Assembly: GCA_910585075.1 (NCBI GenBank)
Contig: CAJUED010000013.1
Location: 1 to 64,000 of the forward strand
Origin: an uncultured Lachnospiraceae bacterium
GTDB lineage: Bacteria > Bacillota > Clostridia > Lachnospirales > Lachnospiraceae
DNA: 64,000 bases
Direction: 5' to 3'
A program made the translations under genes and the position numbers. The notes beneath the pieces were generated by a model. It saw only the letters and a program-made list of their open reading frames with translations. It was not told the DNA's origin and ran no database searches. Position 1 is the stretch's first letter; every line of letters starts with the position of its first letter. Below, in pieces: positions 15,593 through 24,227 of the stretch.

Positions 15593-17515
15593 TCATACAA
15601 TCCGCTTAAATTTCTTCTCTATCTCATATTTGCTCATGGAAATAATGGTAGGCCTTCCGTGGGGACAGTGATATGGATTTTCAAGAGAAAGCAGTTCCTC
15701 TATCAGGGTTTCCGCTTCCCGGCGGTCCATCCTGTGATTTCCCTTCACAGCCGCCTTACAGGCCATAGAAGCCAGCTTTTGTAAAACAGTCTCCGGTGTC
15801 CCCGCCACTTCTTTGGCGGAGAGCTCGTCCAAAATATCCATAAACAGCTCTTTTTCACTGTTTCCATATAAGTCCACAGGCATGGAGCGGATTGCTTTTG
15901 CCCCACCTCCGAAATCTTCCACCTCAAATCCCATCTCCTTAAAATATGGAAGATACCGCTCTAAAACCGTCTCCTCTTTTCCGGTCAGATTTACAATTAC
16001 CGGGGGATTGAGCATCTGAGATGAAACCTCTTTCCGTTCAAGCTCCTTCACAAGTCTCTCATATTTTACCTTCTCATGAGCCGCATGCTGATCTATGATA
16101 AACAGCTTATCCTGAAAGGCCACAAGCCAGTAGGTGTTGAAAATCTGTCCTAAAATTTGATAATCTTTTACAGACTCCTTAAACAGAAAATTTTCCTCAA
16201 AAAGTCCAAGCTGGGTGGGCTTTTCCACAAGGATGTGCTCTTTTGCCTTAATCACATTTGCCTGAAGCTGCTCTCTTTCCATATCCGGGGAGCCGCCTGC
16301 CGCCGTTTCATTTCCTATCACTTTATTTTGTGTGATTTTATGTAAAAAATCCTGCACCTTCGGCACTTTTGGAAATTCCGTCGCTCTTTTGTCAGCCGCC
16401 GCCACTTTATATTCCCCTGCATCCTCCATCAACATGGCGTTTCGCCTGACCTCAAAAGGCTCCGGCGTTTTTGCCACGGACCGGGGAACGGTTTTTTCTT
16501 CCACCAGCCGCACATTCGGTATCAGCTCTACCTGGTGGAGGTGTTCCGATACCCATCTGCTGATTTTTTCATATAAGGCGCTGCCGTTGTTTAAACGGAT
16601 TTCCATTTTGGCCGGGTGAACATTTACGTCAATGGTGTCCGGGGCTATGGAAAAATGCAGTACAAAAAAGGGAAATTTATGCTGCATCACATAGGCTCTG
16701 TATCCTTCCTCTAAGGCTTTTGTGAGCACATCATTTTTTACATAACGTCCATTTACAAAATAAACTTCAAAATTCCGGTTGGAGCGGTTTAACTCCGGTT
16801 TCCCAAGAAAACCGCTTATGGAAAACCCTTCCTCCGATTTCTCAAAGGGAATCAGCCCGTCCGTCATATCTTTGCCGTAAATCCGGTAGATAACTTCCTT
16901 TAAATTCCCATTGCCGGAGGTGTGAAACTTTACCTGCCCGTTTTGCATAAATTTGATGGAAATATCAGGCCTTGAGAGGGCAAGATGCTCCATCATATCC
17001 GACACATATCCCCCCTCGGTCTGGGGCTGTCTTAAAAACTTTTTGCGCACCGGCGTGTTGAAAAACAGATTCCGCACCAAAAATGTGGTGCCCTCCGGAA
17101 GGCCGACTTCTTCCGGTTCTTCCGCCTTCCCTCCTGCAATACAGTAACGGACGCCAGTCAAATCCTCTTTCGTTTTGGTGAGAACCTCCACCTGGGCAAC
17201 CGCCGCGATACTGGAGAGCGCCTCCCCGCGAAAGCCAAGGCTTTCCACACGGTTTAAGTCTTCAATGGAGGTTATTTTGCTGGTTGCATGGCGCAAAAAA
17301 GCCTTCTGCACCTGGTCCTTGGGAATGCCGCATCCATTGTCGGTGACACGGATAAGTGAAATGCCCCCGTCTTTAATTTCCACCGTGATGGCCTTTGCCT
17401 TTGCGTCTATGGCGTTTTCCGTCAGCTCTTTTACCACGCTTAAGGGGCGCTCCACCACTTCTCCGGCGGCAATTTTATCGATTGTGCTTTGGCTCAGTAC
17501 ATTGATAACCGGCAT
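15593..17515 (-). CDS. mutL: DNA mismatch repair protein MutL
   Basis: A 640-residue mismatch repair ATPase and endonuclease. The N-terminal GHKL domain shows IAAGEVVERP, ENAIDAKA, DNGCGIP and FRGEALSSIAAV. The C-terminal domain has the metal-binding endonuclease motif in IIDQHAAHEKVKYERL (~475), as in organisms lacking MutH, and the CPHGRPTII zinc-site motif at the end. So this MutL should nick DNA itself. It lies 34 bases after mutS. Confidence 0.96.
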   Translation of the reverse strand: MPVINVLSQSTIDKIAAGEVVERPLSVVKELTENAIDAKAKAITVEIKDGGISLIRVTDNGCGIPKDQVQKAFLRHATSKITSIEDLNRVESLGFRGEALSSIAAVAQVEVLTKTKEDLTGVRYCIAGGKAEEPEEVGLPEGTTFLVRNLFFNTPVRKKFLRQPQTEGGYVSDMMEHLALSRPDISIKFMQNGQVKFHTSGNGNLKEVIYRIYGKDMTDGLIPFEKSEEGFSISGFLGKPELNRSNRNFEVYFVNGRYVKNDVLTKALEEGYRAYVMQHKFPFFVLHFSIAPDTIDVNVHPAKMEIRLNNGSALYEKISRWVSEHLHQVELIPNVRLVEEKTVPRSVAKTPEPFEVRRNAMLMEDAGEYKVAAADKRATEFPKVPKVQDFLHKITQNKVIGNETAAGGSPDMEREQLQANVIKAKEHILVEKPTQLGLFEENFLFKESVKDYQILGQIFNTYWLVAFQDKLFIIDQHAAHEKVKYERLVKELERKEVSSQMLNPPVIVNLTGKEETVLERYLPYFKEMGFEVEDFGGGAKAIRSMPVDLYGNSEKELFMDILDELSAKEVAGTPETVLQKLASMACKAAVKGNHRMDRREAETLIEELLSLENPYHCPHGRPTIISMSKYEIEKKFKRIV

Positions 17516-17549
17516 AATTTCTCCTTTTGCTTCGACATATCATACTGTG

Positions 17550-20207
17550 TTACCACCTGTTTTTCAGTTTATTCTGCAGGCGGTAAAGGGTGTTGAGGGC
17601 ATCTAAAGGGGTAAGGAGCGTTATATCAATTTCCTTCAGTTCGTTGATAACATCCTCATCCTTTACCGTGTCAAACAAAGACATCTGGCTTAAATCCACC
17701 TCATCATATTTGACCGGTTTGTGCTTACTTTCCTTCTGGTCAATGGCAATACTCTGGACTTTTTCCAGAATATCATTGTCGCTTAGTTTGGCCGCGATTT
17801 CCTTTGCCCTGTCAATGACCATATCAGGCACCCCGGCCAGTCTTGCAACCTGAATGCCATAGCTCTTATCCGCGCCGCCCTTTATAATTTTGCGCAGGAA
17901 AACAATGTCGTCGCCCTTTTCCTTGACGGCAATGCAGTAATTGTTCACGTTGTTCATTTTGCCTTCCAGCTCGGTGAGCTCATGGTAGTGGGTGGCAAAC
18001 AGGGTTTTTGCCCCCAGCAGCTTTTTGTTGCTGATATGCTCGATCACCGCCCAGGCAATGCTCAATCCATCGAAAGTGGATGTACCCCGGCCGATTTCAT
18101 CCAAAATAAGAAGGCTGTCTTTTGTGGCGTTTCTTAAGATGTTGGCAACCTCGTTCATCTCCACCATAAAGGTACTCTGACCGCTGGCCAAATCATCCGA
18201 GGCCCCCACCCGGGTAAAAATCCGGTCCACAAGCCCAATATTGGCGCCGGATGCAGGGACGAAGCTCCCTATTTGGGCCATCAGCACAATCAGCGCCACC
18301 TGTCTCATATAGGTGGATTTTCCTGCCATGTTGGGTCCCGTGATGACGGATACACAATATTTATGATTGTCCAGATGGGTGTCATTGGAAATAAACATGT
18401 CTTCCGAGAGCATCTGCTCCACCACCGGGTGTCTGCCTTCCTTGATGTTAATGAGGCCTTTTTCGTTGATAACGGGGCGCACATAATGGTTGCGCTCCGC
18501 CACAAAAGAAAGGGAGGCCAGCACGTCAAGTTTTGCAACCGCTTTTGCCGTTCTTTGAATGCGCTCCATCTCGGCCGCAATGGCGTCCCGAATCTGACAG
18601 AACAAATCGTATTCCAGGGAATAGAGCTTGTCCTCCGCATTTAAAATCGTATCCTCAAGCTCTTTTAGCCGGGCGTTGGTATAGCGTTCCGCGTTGGCAA
18701 GGGTCTGTTTGCGGATATAATCCTCCGGGACAAGATTTTTATAGGAATTGGTCACCTCATAGTAGTAACCGAACACCTTGTTGTAGCGTATTTTCAGGCT
18801 TTTAATCCCGGTCCGCTCCCGGTCTTCCTCCTCCAGCTTAGCCAGCCAGTCTTTACCCTCTGTCTTGGCATGGCGCAGATTGTCGATGGTCTCATCGAAA
18901 CCTTCCCGGATAATGCCGCCCTCCCGGACCGATATGGACGGTTCTTCGGTGATGGCATTTTCAATTAAGGTACAGATATCCGACAAATCATCCATTTCTT
19001 CCCGTATTTCGCAGAGAAGTTCTTCGCTAAAGTCCCCCAAAAGGGTTTTGATATGGGGCAGCATTTCAAGGGAACTGCGAAAGGCAAGCAAATCCCTTGG
19101 ATTAGCGGTTTTATAGCTGACCTTGGAAAGGAGCCGTTCCAAGTCATAAACAGGATTTAAATATTCCCGAATCTCGTCCCTGTTGATGGACTGCTTTGAC
19201 AGAGCTTCCACGCTGTCAAGGCGTTTTTCTATCTGGGTTTTATCAATCAGGGGCTGCTCCAGATACTGCCGCAGGCTCCTGGCTCCCATGGCGGTTTTCG
19301 TCTTGTCAAGCACCCACAAAAGAGAGCCCCTTTTCTGCTTTTCACGAAGGGTTTCCGTCAGCTCTAAATTCCGCCTGGTAGAGCTGTCAAGGAGCATATA
19401 TTTGCTGGTAACGTAAGGATACAGATGGGTAAAATGATCCAGAGAGGTCTTCTGGGTATCCGTCAAATAAAGCATAAGGGCTCCGGCCGCAATCAGACCG
19501 GAGGGAAAGTCCTCAATCCCCATCCCCTGTAAGGTATTCACATGGAAGTGCTTTAAAAGGCTCCTGCGGCATCTGTCCTCATCAAAAAAATGGGGGCCAA
19601 GGGTGTAAACCGTTACGTGAAGCCTTCCTTTCAAATCCTCCAAATCAATGCCGCTCATCATAAAAGCGTCGTTGCTGATAATTTCGCTGGGGCTGTATTT
19701 GTTGATTTCGTCAAGAAGCTTTCTGTCGTCTTCCGCTTCCGTCAGATAATAATCTCCGGTGGTAACATCCGCAATGGAGATGCCTGTTTTCCCCTGGAAA
19801 TAGGCGATACACATGATAAAATTGTTGCGCCCTTCATCCATTCCCTGCACATTTAAATTGGTGCCCGGTGTGACAATTCTGGTCACATCCCGCTTCACAA
19901 GGCCTTTGGCCTGTTTGGGATCCTCCACCTGTTCACAGATTGCCACCTTAAAGCCCTTGGCAATCAGTTTATTTAAGTAGCCCTCCACCGCATGGTAAGG
20001 AATGCCGCACATGGGAGCTCTCTCCTCAAGCCCGCAGCTTTTCCCGGTCAGGGTAATCTCCAGAGCCTTTGAGGCAGCCAGCGCATCCTCAAAGAACATC
20101 TCATAAAAATCCCCCAATCTGTAAAACAAAATACAATCAGGATATTCCTTTTTGGTTTCCAGATATTGCCGCATCATTGGCGTTAATTCCGCCTCATTAA
20201 TCTCCAT
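17550..20207 (-). CDS. mutS: DNA mismatch repair protein MutS
   Basis: An 885-residue mismatch sensor. The Phe-x-Glu reading motif is in LGDFYEMFFEDA. The C-terminal ABC-type ATPase shows TGPNMAGKSTYMRQ (Walker A), SLLILDEIGRGTSTFDGLSIA (Walker B) and LFATHYHELTELE. The start is placed at ATG 20207 behind GGGGGA. A TTG frame from 20228 adds seven residues with no better ribosome site. It works with the adjacent mutL. The gap to miaB holds tandem hairpins (20241-20320). Confidence 0.97.
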   Translation of the reverse strand: MEINEAELTPMMRQYLETKKEYPDCILFYRLGDFYEMFFEDALAASKALEITLTGKSCGLEERAPMCGIPYHAVEGYLNKLIAKGFKVAICEQVEDPKQAKGLVKRDVTRIVTPGTNLNVQGMDEGRNNFIMCIAYFQGKTGISIADVTTGDYYLTEAEDDRKLLDEINKYSPSEIISNDAFMMSGIDLEDLKGRLHVTVYTLGPHFFDEDRCRRSLLKHFHVNTLQGMGIEDFPSGLIAAGALMLYLTDTQKTSLDHFTHLYPYVTSKYMLLDSSTRRNLELTETLREKQKRGSLLWVLDKTKTAMGARSLRQYLEQPLIDKTQIEKRLDSVEALSKQSINRDEIREYLNPVYDLERLLSKVSYKTANPRDLLAFRSSLEMLPHIKTLLGDFSEELLCEIREEMDDLSDICTLIENAITEEPSISVREGGIIREGFDETIDNLRHAKTEGKDWLAKLEEEDRERTGIKSLKIRYNKVFGYYYEVTNSYKNLVPEDYIRKQTLANAERYTNARLKELEDTILNAEDKLYSLEYDLFCQIRDAIAAEMERIQRTAKAVAKLDVLASLSFVAERNHYVRPVINEKGLINIKEGRHPVVEQMLSEDMFISNDTHLDNHKYCVSVITGPNMAGKSTYMRQVALIVLMAQIGSFVPASGANIGLVDRIFTRVGASDDLASGQSTFMVEMNEVANILRNATKDSLLILDEIGRGTSTFDGLSIAWAVIEHISNKKLLGAKTLFATHYHELTELEGKMNNVNNYCIAVKEKGDDIVFLRKIIKGGADKSYGIQVARLAGVPDMVIDRAKEIAAKLSDNDILEKVQSIAIDQKESKHKPVKYDEVDLSQMSLFDTVKDEDVINELKEIDITLLTPLDALNTLYRLQNKLKNRW

Positions 20208-20240
20208 TTGTATTTCCCCCAATAACATTGGTTGTCAGGT

Positions 20241-20320
20241 CATCCGTTGCCGTATAAGGATGTTTTCGTTTTATGAAGCATCCGTTGTCGCATAAGGATG
20301 TTTCATGCTATGAAACATCC
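20241..20320. repeat. Tandem CATCC/GGATG hairpins between miaB and mutS
   Basis: CATCC occurs at 20241, 20279 and 20316 (spacing 38 and 37). GGATG follows the first two at 20258 and 20296, so each unit can fold. The last part is a perfect 11-bp stem GGATGTTTCAT/ATGAAACATCC (20296-20306 with 20310-20320), which runs into the miaB stop codon. No T-run follows, so it is not an ordinary terminator. Confidence 0.65.
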
Positions 20321-21762
20321 GTTGCATATTCTGCAAGATAGTAAAAGCCATGGCATTCCTTAAGGTAAACAGGCACAATCTGTCCAATCAGACTTTTATC
20401 CCCCTTAAAATGCACAATTGTGTTGTTGGACAGCCTTCCGGTCACAAGGCTACTGTCATGTTCGTTCACTTCCTCCACCAGTGCCTCCATGGTCCTGCCC
20501 TCCAAAAGGCGTACCCGTTCCCTGGCCGTATCCTGAACCACCTTTAAAAGCCGGTCAAAGCCTTCCTTGACAATGGCCTCCGGCACCTGATTTTCCATGG
20601 CGGCTGCGGGAGTTCCGGTTCGTTTGGAGTAAATGAACGTAAAAGCGTTATCGTACCGTACCTTTTTCACCACATCTATGGTCTCATCCACATCACAGGG
20701 CTCCTCTCCCGGAAAACCCACAATGATATCCGTGGTGATGGAAATGTCCGGTATCTCTTTTCGAATTTTTTCAACCAGTGCAAGATACTGCTCTTTGGTG
20801 TAGCGCCGGTTCATGGCCTTTAAAATTCTGGTGGAGCCTGACTGTAAGGGAAGGTGAAGGTGACGGCATATCTTTTTTGACTCCTTCATCACCTGAATCA
20901 GCTCATCCGACAAATCCTTGGGATGAGAGGTCATAAAGCGGATTCTCTTTAATCCCTCAATCTTCTCCACTTCCCGAAGAAGCTCCGCAAAGGTCATTGG
21001 ATTTTCCAGATTTTTGCCGTAGGAATTGACGTTCTGCCCCAGCAGCATAACCTCCACCACACCTTCCGACACAAGCTTCTTGATTTCACAAAGGATTTCC
21101 TGGGGACTCCGGCTCCTCTCCCGGCCCCTTACATAGGGCACAATGCAATAGCTGCAAAAATTGTTACAGCCAAACATAATATTAATCCCCGATTTAAAGG
21201 GATACTTCCGCTCCGTAGGAAGATTTTCCACGATTTGGTCCGTTTCATTCCAGATATCCGTTACCATCCGGTCAGACTCGAACATAGCCGCTAAAAGCTC
21301 CGCAAACTTGTAAATATTGTGCGTTCCGAAAATCAAATCTACAAAGCGATAACTTTGCCGAATCTTTTCGATGGCGGAGGGCTCCTGCATCATACAGCCG
21401 CACAGGGCAATCTTCATATGCTTATTTTGCTTTTTTAAACTGTTTAAGTGGCCCAGCCGTCCATAAACCCGCTGGTTTGCATTGTCCCTGACGGTGCAGG
21501 TGTTATAAATGACAAAATCAGCGTCTTCATCCTCTGTGAGCTCATAACCGATTTCCAGCAGGATACCGGAGAGTTTTTCGGAATCCCGGGCGTTCATCTG
21601 ACAGCCGAAGGTGATAACCGCCGCACGTAAGGGGCGGTTTAAGCGTTCACATTCCTCTTTTATGTATTCCCGGCATTTTGCCATAAAATAATACTGCCTG
21701 TCCGGTTCCTGGGCGGGCGGTGTTAAACTGAAATCCATTTTATCTAAATCCATTCCATGCAT
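20308..21762 (-). CDS. miaB: tRNA-2-methylthio-N6-dimethylallyladenosine synthase MiaB
   Basis: A 484-residue radical-SAM methylthiotransferase that adds the 2-methylthio group to i6A37, the product of MiaA. The N-terminal UPF0004 domain has AVITFGCQMNARDSE and the other auxiliary-cluster Cys (YNTCTVRDNA, LCGCMMQ). The radical-SAM triad is CNNFCSYC (CxxxCxxC). A C-terminal TRAM domain (~415-480) binds tRNA. The ATG at 21762 lacks a close ribosome site and an ATG three codons on is an alternative. Confidence 0.95.
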   Translation of the reverse strand: MHGMDLDKMDFSLTPPAQEPDRQYYFMAKCREYIKEECERLNRPLRAAVITFGCQMNARDSEKLSGILLEIGYELTEDEDADFVIYNTCTVRDNANQRVYGRLGHLNSLKKQNKHMKIALCGCMMQEPSAIEKIRQSYRFVDLIFGTHNIYKFAELLAAMFESDRMVTDIWNETDQIVENLPTERKYPFKSGINIMFGCNNFCSYCIVPYVRGRERSRSPQEILCEIKKLVSEGVVEVMLLGQNVNSYGKNLENPMTFAELLREVEKIEGLKRIRFMTSHPKDLSDELIQVMKESKKICRHLHLPLQSGSTRILKAMNRRYTKEQYLALVEKIRKEIPDISITTDIIVGFPGEEPCDVDETIDVVKKVRYDNAFTFIYSKRTGTPAAAMENQVPEAIVKEGFDRLLKVVQDTARERVRLLEGRTMEALVEEVNEHDSSLVTGRLSNNTIVHFKGDKSLIGQIVPVYLKECHGFYYLAEYATDVS

Positions 21763-21810
21763 TTATTTGATAGTTCCCTTCTGTCATGTTTGTCGTAACC
21801 AGTCCTTTTG

Positions 21811-22551
21811 TTACCGGGCGCAAATCCGGTAAGTGTATGCCCTTCCCCTGTTCTCGCACCGCTCCACTACATGCAAATAATTTAAAATGTGCAAAACCTT
21901 ACCGGCCGTCTCCTTTTTTTCCTTCACCGCCTTGCCAAGTTCCGCAGCGGTAAATGGTTCCGGAAGGTCAGGAGGAATAAGCCGTGCATAATCGGAGAGG
22001 CTCTCAAGCCGTACTTCCTCCAAAAAGGCGGTGGGAATGCGGTCAAACCGGCAGGAACCTTTCTTTTTATCCCGGCTCCACCCGTTTAAAAGCCGGTATT
22101 CTTCAAGTTCCAAAAAAGGAAAACACAGCCGGAGATTGGGGTCGGACAGATAAGGCTTGATTTTGTATAGCTCATAAAAAGCCCTGTAGAGCGAGCCTTT
22201 CACAGTGCTTTTCCGAGGTTTTGTGCATTCTCCGGTTTCTTCGTCCATCCAGATAAGATACTTGATTCTTGGGATGGGATATACAATGGTTACCGGATAT
22301 TTGGGAAGAAATTTGCTCAGCTTGCTTCTCATCCTGTTAAAGTTACCGGTTTGAATCTCAATAATTTCCGTTCCCGTATAAATATCCGCCACATATCCGT
22401 CAAGTGAAATCTCCTGCATATCTTTCCCTGCCGCATAGTAGTCCTTTAAAATGGCATGCAGAGTTTTTTCTTTCAGGGTGCCGATGCCGCTGTTTTCCCG
22501 CTGGGCGCCCACAAGCTCATTTTTAATCCTCTCAAAACGTTCCGCGTCCAT
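21811..22551 (-). CDS. Hypothetical protein with a nuclease-like N-terminal domain
   Basis: A 246-residue soluble protein I cannot name. The N-terminal half reads EKTLHAILKDYY, then ISLDGYVADIYTGTEIIEIQTGNF and then KLSKFLPKYPVTIVYPI. The order helix, D-(strand)-ExQ, strand matches the core of PD-(D/E)XK nuclease-like folds with Gln in the Lys place. The C-terminal part (AAELGKAVKEKKETAGKVLHILNYLHVVERC) looks like a winged helix. It could be a DNA-acting protein or an inactive fold member. It lies 6 bases after the GtrA-type gene and so is probably co-transcribed with it. Confidence 0.6.
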   Translation of the reverse strand: MDAERFERIKNELVGAQRENSGIGTLKEKTLHAILKDYYAAGKDMQEISLDGYVADIYTGTEIIEIQTGNFNRMRSKLSKFLPKYPVTIVYPIPRIKYLIWMDEETGECTKPRKSTVKGSLYRAFYELYKIKPYLSDPNLRLCFPFLELEEYRLLNGWSRDKKKGSCRFDRIPTAFLEEVRLESLSDYARLIPPDLPEPFTAAELGKAVKEKKETAGKVLHILNYLHVVERCENRGRAYTYRICAR

Positions 22552-22557
22552 GGCAGG

Positions 22558-22983
22558 CTATTTCCTTTCAAGGAACAATTTCCTTGAGATAAAGTTATAT
22601 ACCATAACCACACCGGTAGCAATAACGGTACTGACGGAAACCATAAGCGAGCTTGAGATAAGCCCCTGCAAGTCCGCGCTGCGGGCATATATGCCGTCTA
22701 TGCAGATAAACATTACAATCTCGTTAATTACAAGGCCGATAACGGACAGGATAAGGAAAACACTGAATTCCTTTCCTTTTCCCATTTCTTTTTTGTGGGT
22801 GAATACAAATTTGATGCTCAAAAGATAATTGACGATTGCAGATACCACAAAACCCAATAATTTTGAAATCAGATAATGTACCCCAAGCTGATTGGTAAGT
22901 CCGGTAGTGATACCATAGTCAATAAAAAAACAAAACAGCCCTACAATACCAAAGCGGATAATCTGGTTCATTAAGTTCTTCAT
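22558..22983 (-). CDS. GtrA-family membrane protein
   Basis: A 141-residue protein with four membrane segments, the full GtrA domain length (IIRFGIVGLFCFFIDYGITTGL, then SKLLGFVVSAIVNYLLSIKFVF, then two more). GtrA proteins are thought to help move lipid-linked sugars across the membrane or support glycosyltransferases. No glycosyltransferase is adjacent. The start at 22983 follows GAGGAAAG; a longer frame from 23004 is less likely. A ~150-base leader with stable hairpins precedes it. Confidence 0.85.
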   Translation of the reverse strand: MKNLMNQIIRFGIVGLFCFFIDYGITTGLTNQLGVHYLISKLLGFVVSAIVNYLLSIKFVFTHKKEMGKGKEFSVFLILSVIGLVINEIVMFICIDGIYARSADLQGLISSSLMVSVSTVIATGVVMVYNFISRKLFLERK

Positions 22984-23044
22984 ACTTTCCTCATTTCCGC
23001 GCATAACCCGCGCAATGTAAAGTTATATTCCGGCAAATTAAATA

Positions 23045-23112
23045 CCGTCTCCTGTTGCGGACAGCTTACTGCCGGACAATCTCTCGGACAAATAGTCCGT
23101 TCCCTGTGACGG
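23045..23112 (-). ncRNA. Candidate structured leader upstream of the GtrA-type gene
   Basis: An outer stem CCGTC (23045-23049)/GACGG (23108-23112) encloses a perfect 5-bp hairpin CGGAC/GTCCG (23085-23089 with 23095-23099). The hexamer CGGACA occurs three times (23058, 23073, 23085). It lies in the likely 5' leader of the gene. I could not match it to a riboswitch class I know. Confidence 0.35.
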
Positions 23113-23140
23113 CGACCGGATTAAAATGCATACATAGAGT

Positions 23141-23146
23141 ATTATA
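23141..23146 (-). promoter_or_regulatory. -10 element for the GtrA-type gene
   Basis: Perfect TATAAT on the minus strand inside an A/T-rich block (23141-23180). No convincing -35 hexamer is seen 16-18 bases upstream. The predicted leader to the ATG at 22983 is about 150 bases. Confidence 0.4.
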
Positions 23147-23185
23147 ACATGAGATTTCAAATTTTGAAAATTAAATTTTTAGGAC

Positions 23186-23215
23186 ACAAAAAATGTGCGG
23201 AAAGCTCCGCACATT
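23186..23215. terminator. Bidirectional terminator after the Cys-rich gene
   Basis: A 12-bp stem AAAATGTGCGGA/TCCGCACATTTT around an AAGC loop, with A/T runs on both sides. It lies 36 bases after the stop of the Cys-rich gene on the minus strand. Confidence 0.75.
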
Positions 23216-23250
23216 TTCTGGTGCGCCTGGCAGCGCACGTTTCAACAAAC

Positions 23251-23598
23251 CTATTGTCCGTTATTATTATTTTGGGGTTCTTCGCAGCCGCACATGTCAC
23301 TCTGGTTAAACGTAAAGGGCCTTGACTCAAAACGCGGCTCAGGGCGGAAATCATTTCTACAGTCACAATCATTATCCGGGCGCTCGTTGCCGCAATTGCC
23401 GCTGTTATACTGGCAGCGGTCACTGCCATAATTATTGTTGTCCCGTCCACAACCGCCACCGTCATTTCCGCATTCACGGCGTTCACTTCTGTCACGACAA
23501 CCATTGCCGCAATTGCTGCCGCAGCCGCAATTGCCGCCGGACCAACCTGTGTTATTTCCGCAACATAAAAGCAGTAATACTAAAATCCAACAATTCAT
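23251..23598 (-). CDS. Small Cys/Gly/Asn-rich protein with a hydrophobic start
   Basis: A 115-residue protein beginning MNCWILVLLLLCCGNN, a short hydrophobic segment. A tail very rich in Cys, Gly, Asn, Asp and Arg follows (GGNCGCGSNCGNGC; DNDCDCRND). The end is MCGCEEPQNNNNGQ. About 16 Cys in pairs and CxC spacings suggest disulfide cross-linking or metal binding, as in some spore-coat or envelope proteins; this is inference. GGAG lies about 11 bases before the ATG and is covered by a hairpin (23611-23653). A clear terminator follows. Another frame of the same DNA is also open but looks like a compositional shadow. Confidence 0.6.
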   Translation of the reverse strand: MNCWILVLLLLCCGNNTGWSGGNCGCGSNCGNGCRDRSERRECGNDGGGCGRDNNNYGSDRCQYNSGNCGNERPDNDCDCRNDFRPEPRFESRPFTFNQSDMCGCEEPQNNNNGQ

Positions 23599-23610
23599 GC
23601 ATCCATCTCT

Positions 23611-23653
23611 CCTTTTTCATATGCTTTATCATATGCAGAAACCATGAAAAAGG
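23611..23653 (-). promoter_or_regulatory. Hairpin that hides the ribosome site of the Cys-rich gene
   Basis: On the minus strand CCTTTTTCAT (23653-23644) pairs perfectly with ATGAAAAAGG (23620-23611). The 3' arm supplies the AAGG of the AAGGAG ribosome site. An inner pair CATATG/CATATG extends the fold. No T-run follows, so this is not a terminator. Confidence 0.5.
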
Positions 23654-23666
23654 TTATTTGAGATTT

Positions 23667-24194
23667 TTACAGGAGTTCTTTTCTGATATATGCAAAGGTA
23701 GCTTCTTCGCCCTGACTGGCCAGCATATTGAGAAGCTGCTCTAAGAGAGCTCTCGTTTTTTCATGCATGGGGGCTTTTTCTTTGCCCATATTGTAATAGG
23801 CCAGGGGCGAGGAATCCGTATATTTGCTGCCGTTATACACCTTACAGGCGGCAATCCGGTCCATCAACATTTCCACCACATAATTTACCGGCATGGGGAC
23901 CGGCGCAATACCTCCGGGAATGTCCTTGGCGCTATAGTCAATCCAATATTCGTAGTGATGCCTGTTTCTTCCTTTATGATGGAGCCAGGCGGAGGAATAG
24001 CCGATTGCGTCCCGCTCCGCCGCATTAGGGCTTCGGGTTCCCTGATAGTATTTCGCTCCTACCATGAACTCGCTGGGACTGTATTTTGACAGGTCATGAA
24101 GAAGTCCTTGTTTATATAAGCCTACTTTAAAGCATCCTTTCATCACCAGATATTTATGATAAGTTATGGTTTTAAAATGTTTAAAGGCTTTCAT
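23667..24194 (-). CDS. DUF5662 family protein
   Basis: A 175-residue protein of the uncharacterised DUF5662 family, common in Clostridia. HDLSKYSPSEF (~34-44) and HHKGRNRHHYEYW (~72-84) have spaced His/Asp pairs like those of HD-type metal phosphohydrolases, but that activity is not shown. MLMDRIAACKVYNG (~110) and the mixed C-terminus complete the family pattern. It starts at ATG 24194, 33 bases after the GH13 protein gene, and may be expressed with it. Confidence 0.75.
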   Translation of the reverse strand: MKAFKHFKTITYHKYLVMKGCFKVGLYKQGLLHDLSKYSPSEFMVGAKYYQGTRSPNAAERDAIGYSSAWLHHKGRNRHHYEYWIDYSAKDIPGGIAPVPMPVNYVVEMLMDRIAACKVYNGSKYTDSSPLAYYNMGKEKAPMHEKTRALLEQLLNMLASQGEEATFAYIRKELL

Positions 24195-24227
24195 AAATTT
24201 TGTTGTCTTTCCTTTTCCTTTACTGTG

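Noticed and set aside
23157..23504. Ala/Thr/Val-rich frame on the minus strand overlapping the Cys-rich gene
   Set aside because: It has no ribosome site and runs through the terminator; its repetitive make-up follows from the Asn/Gly/Cys codons read in another frame.
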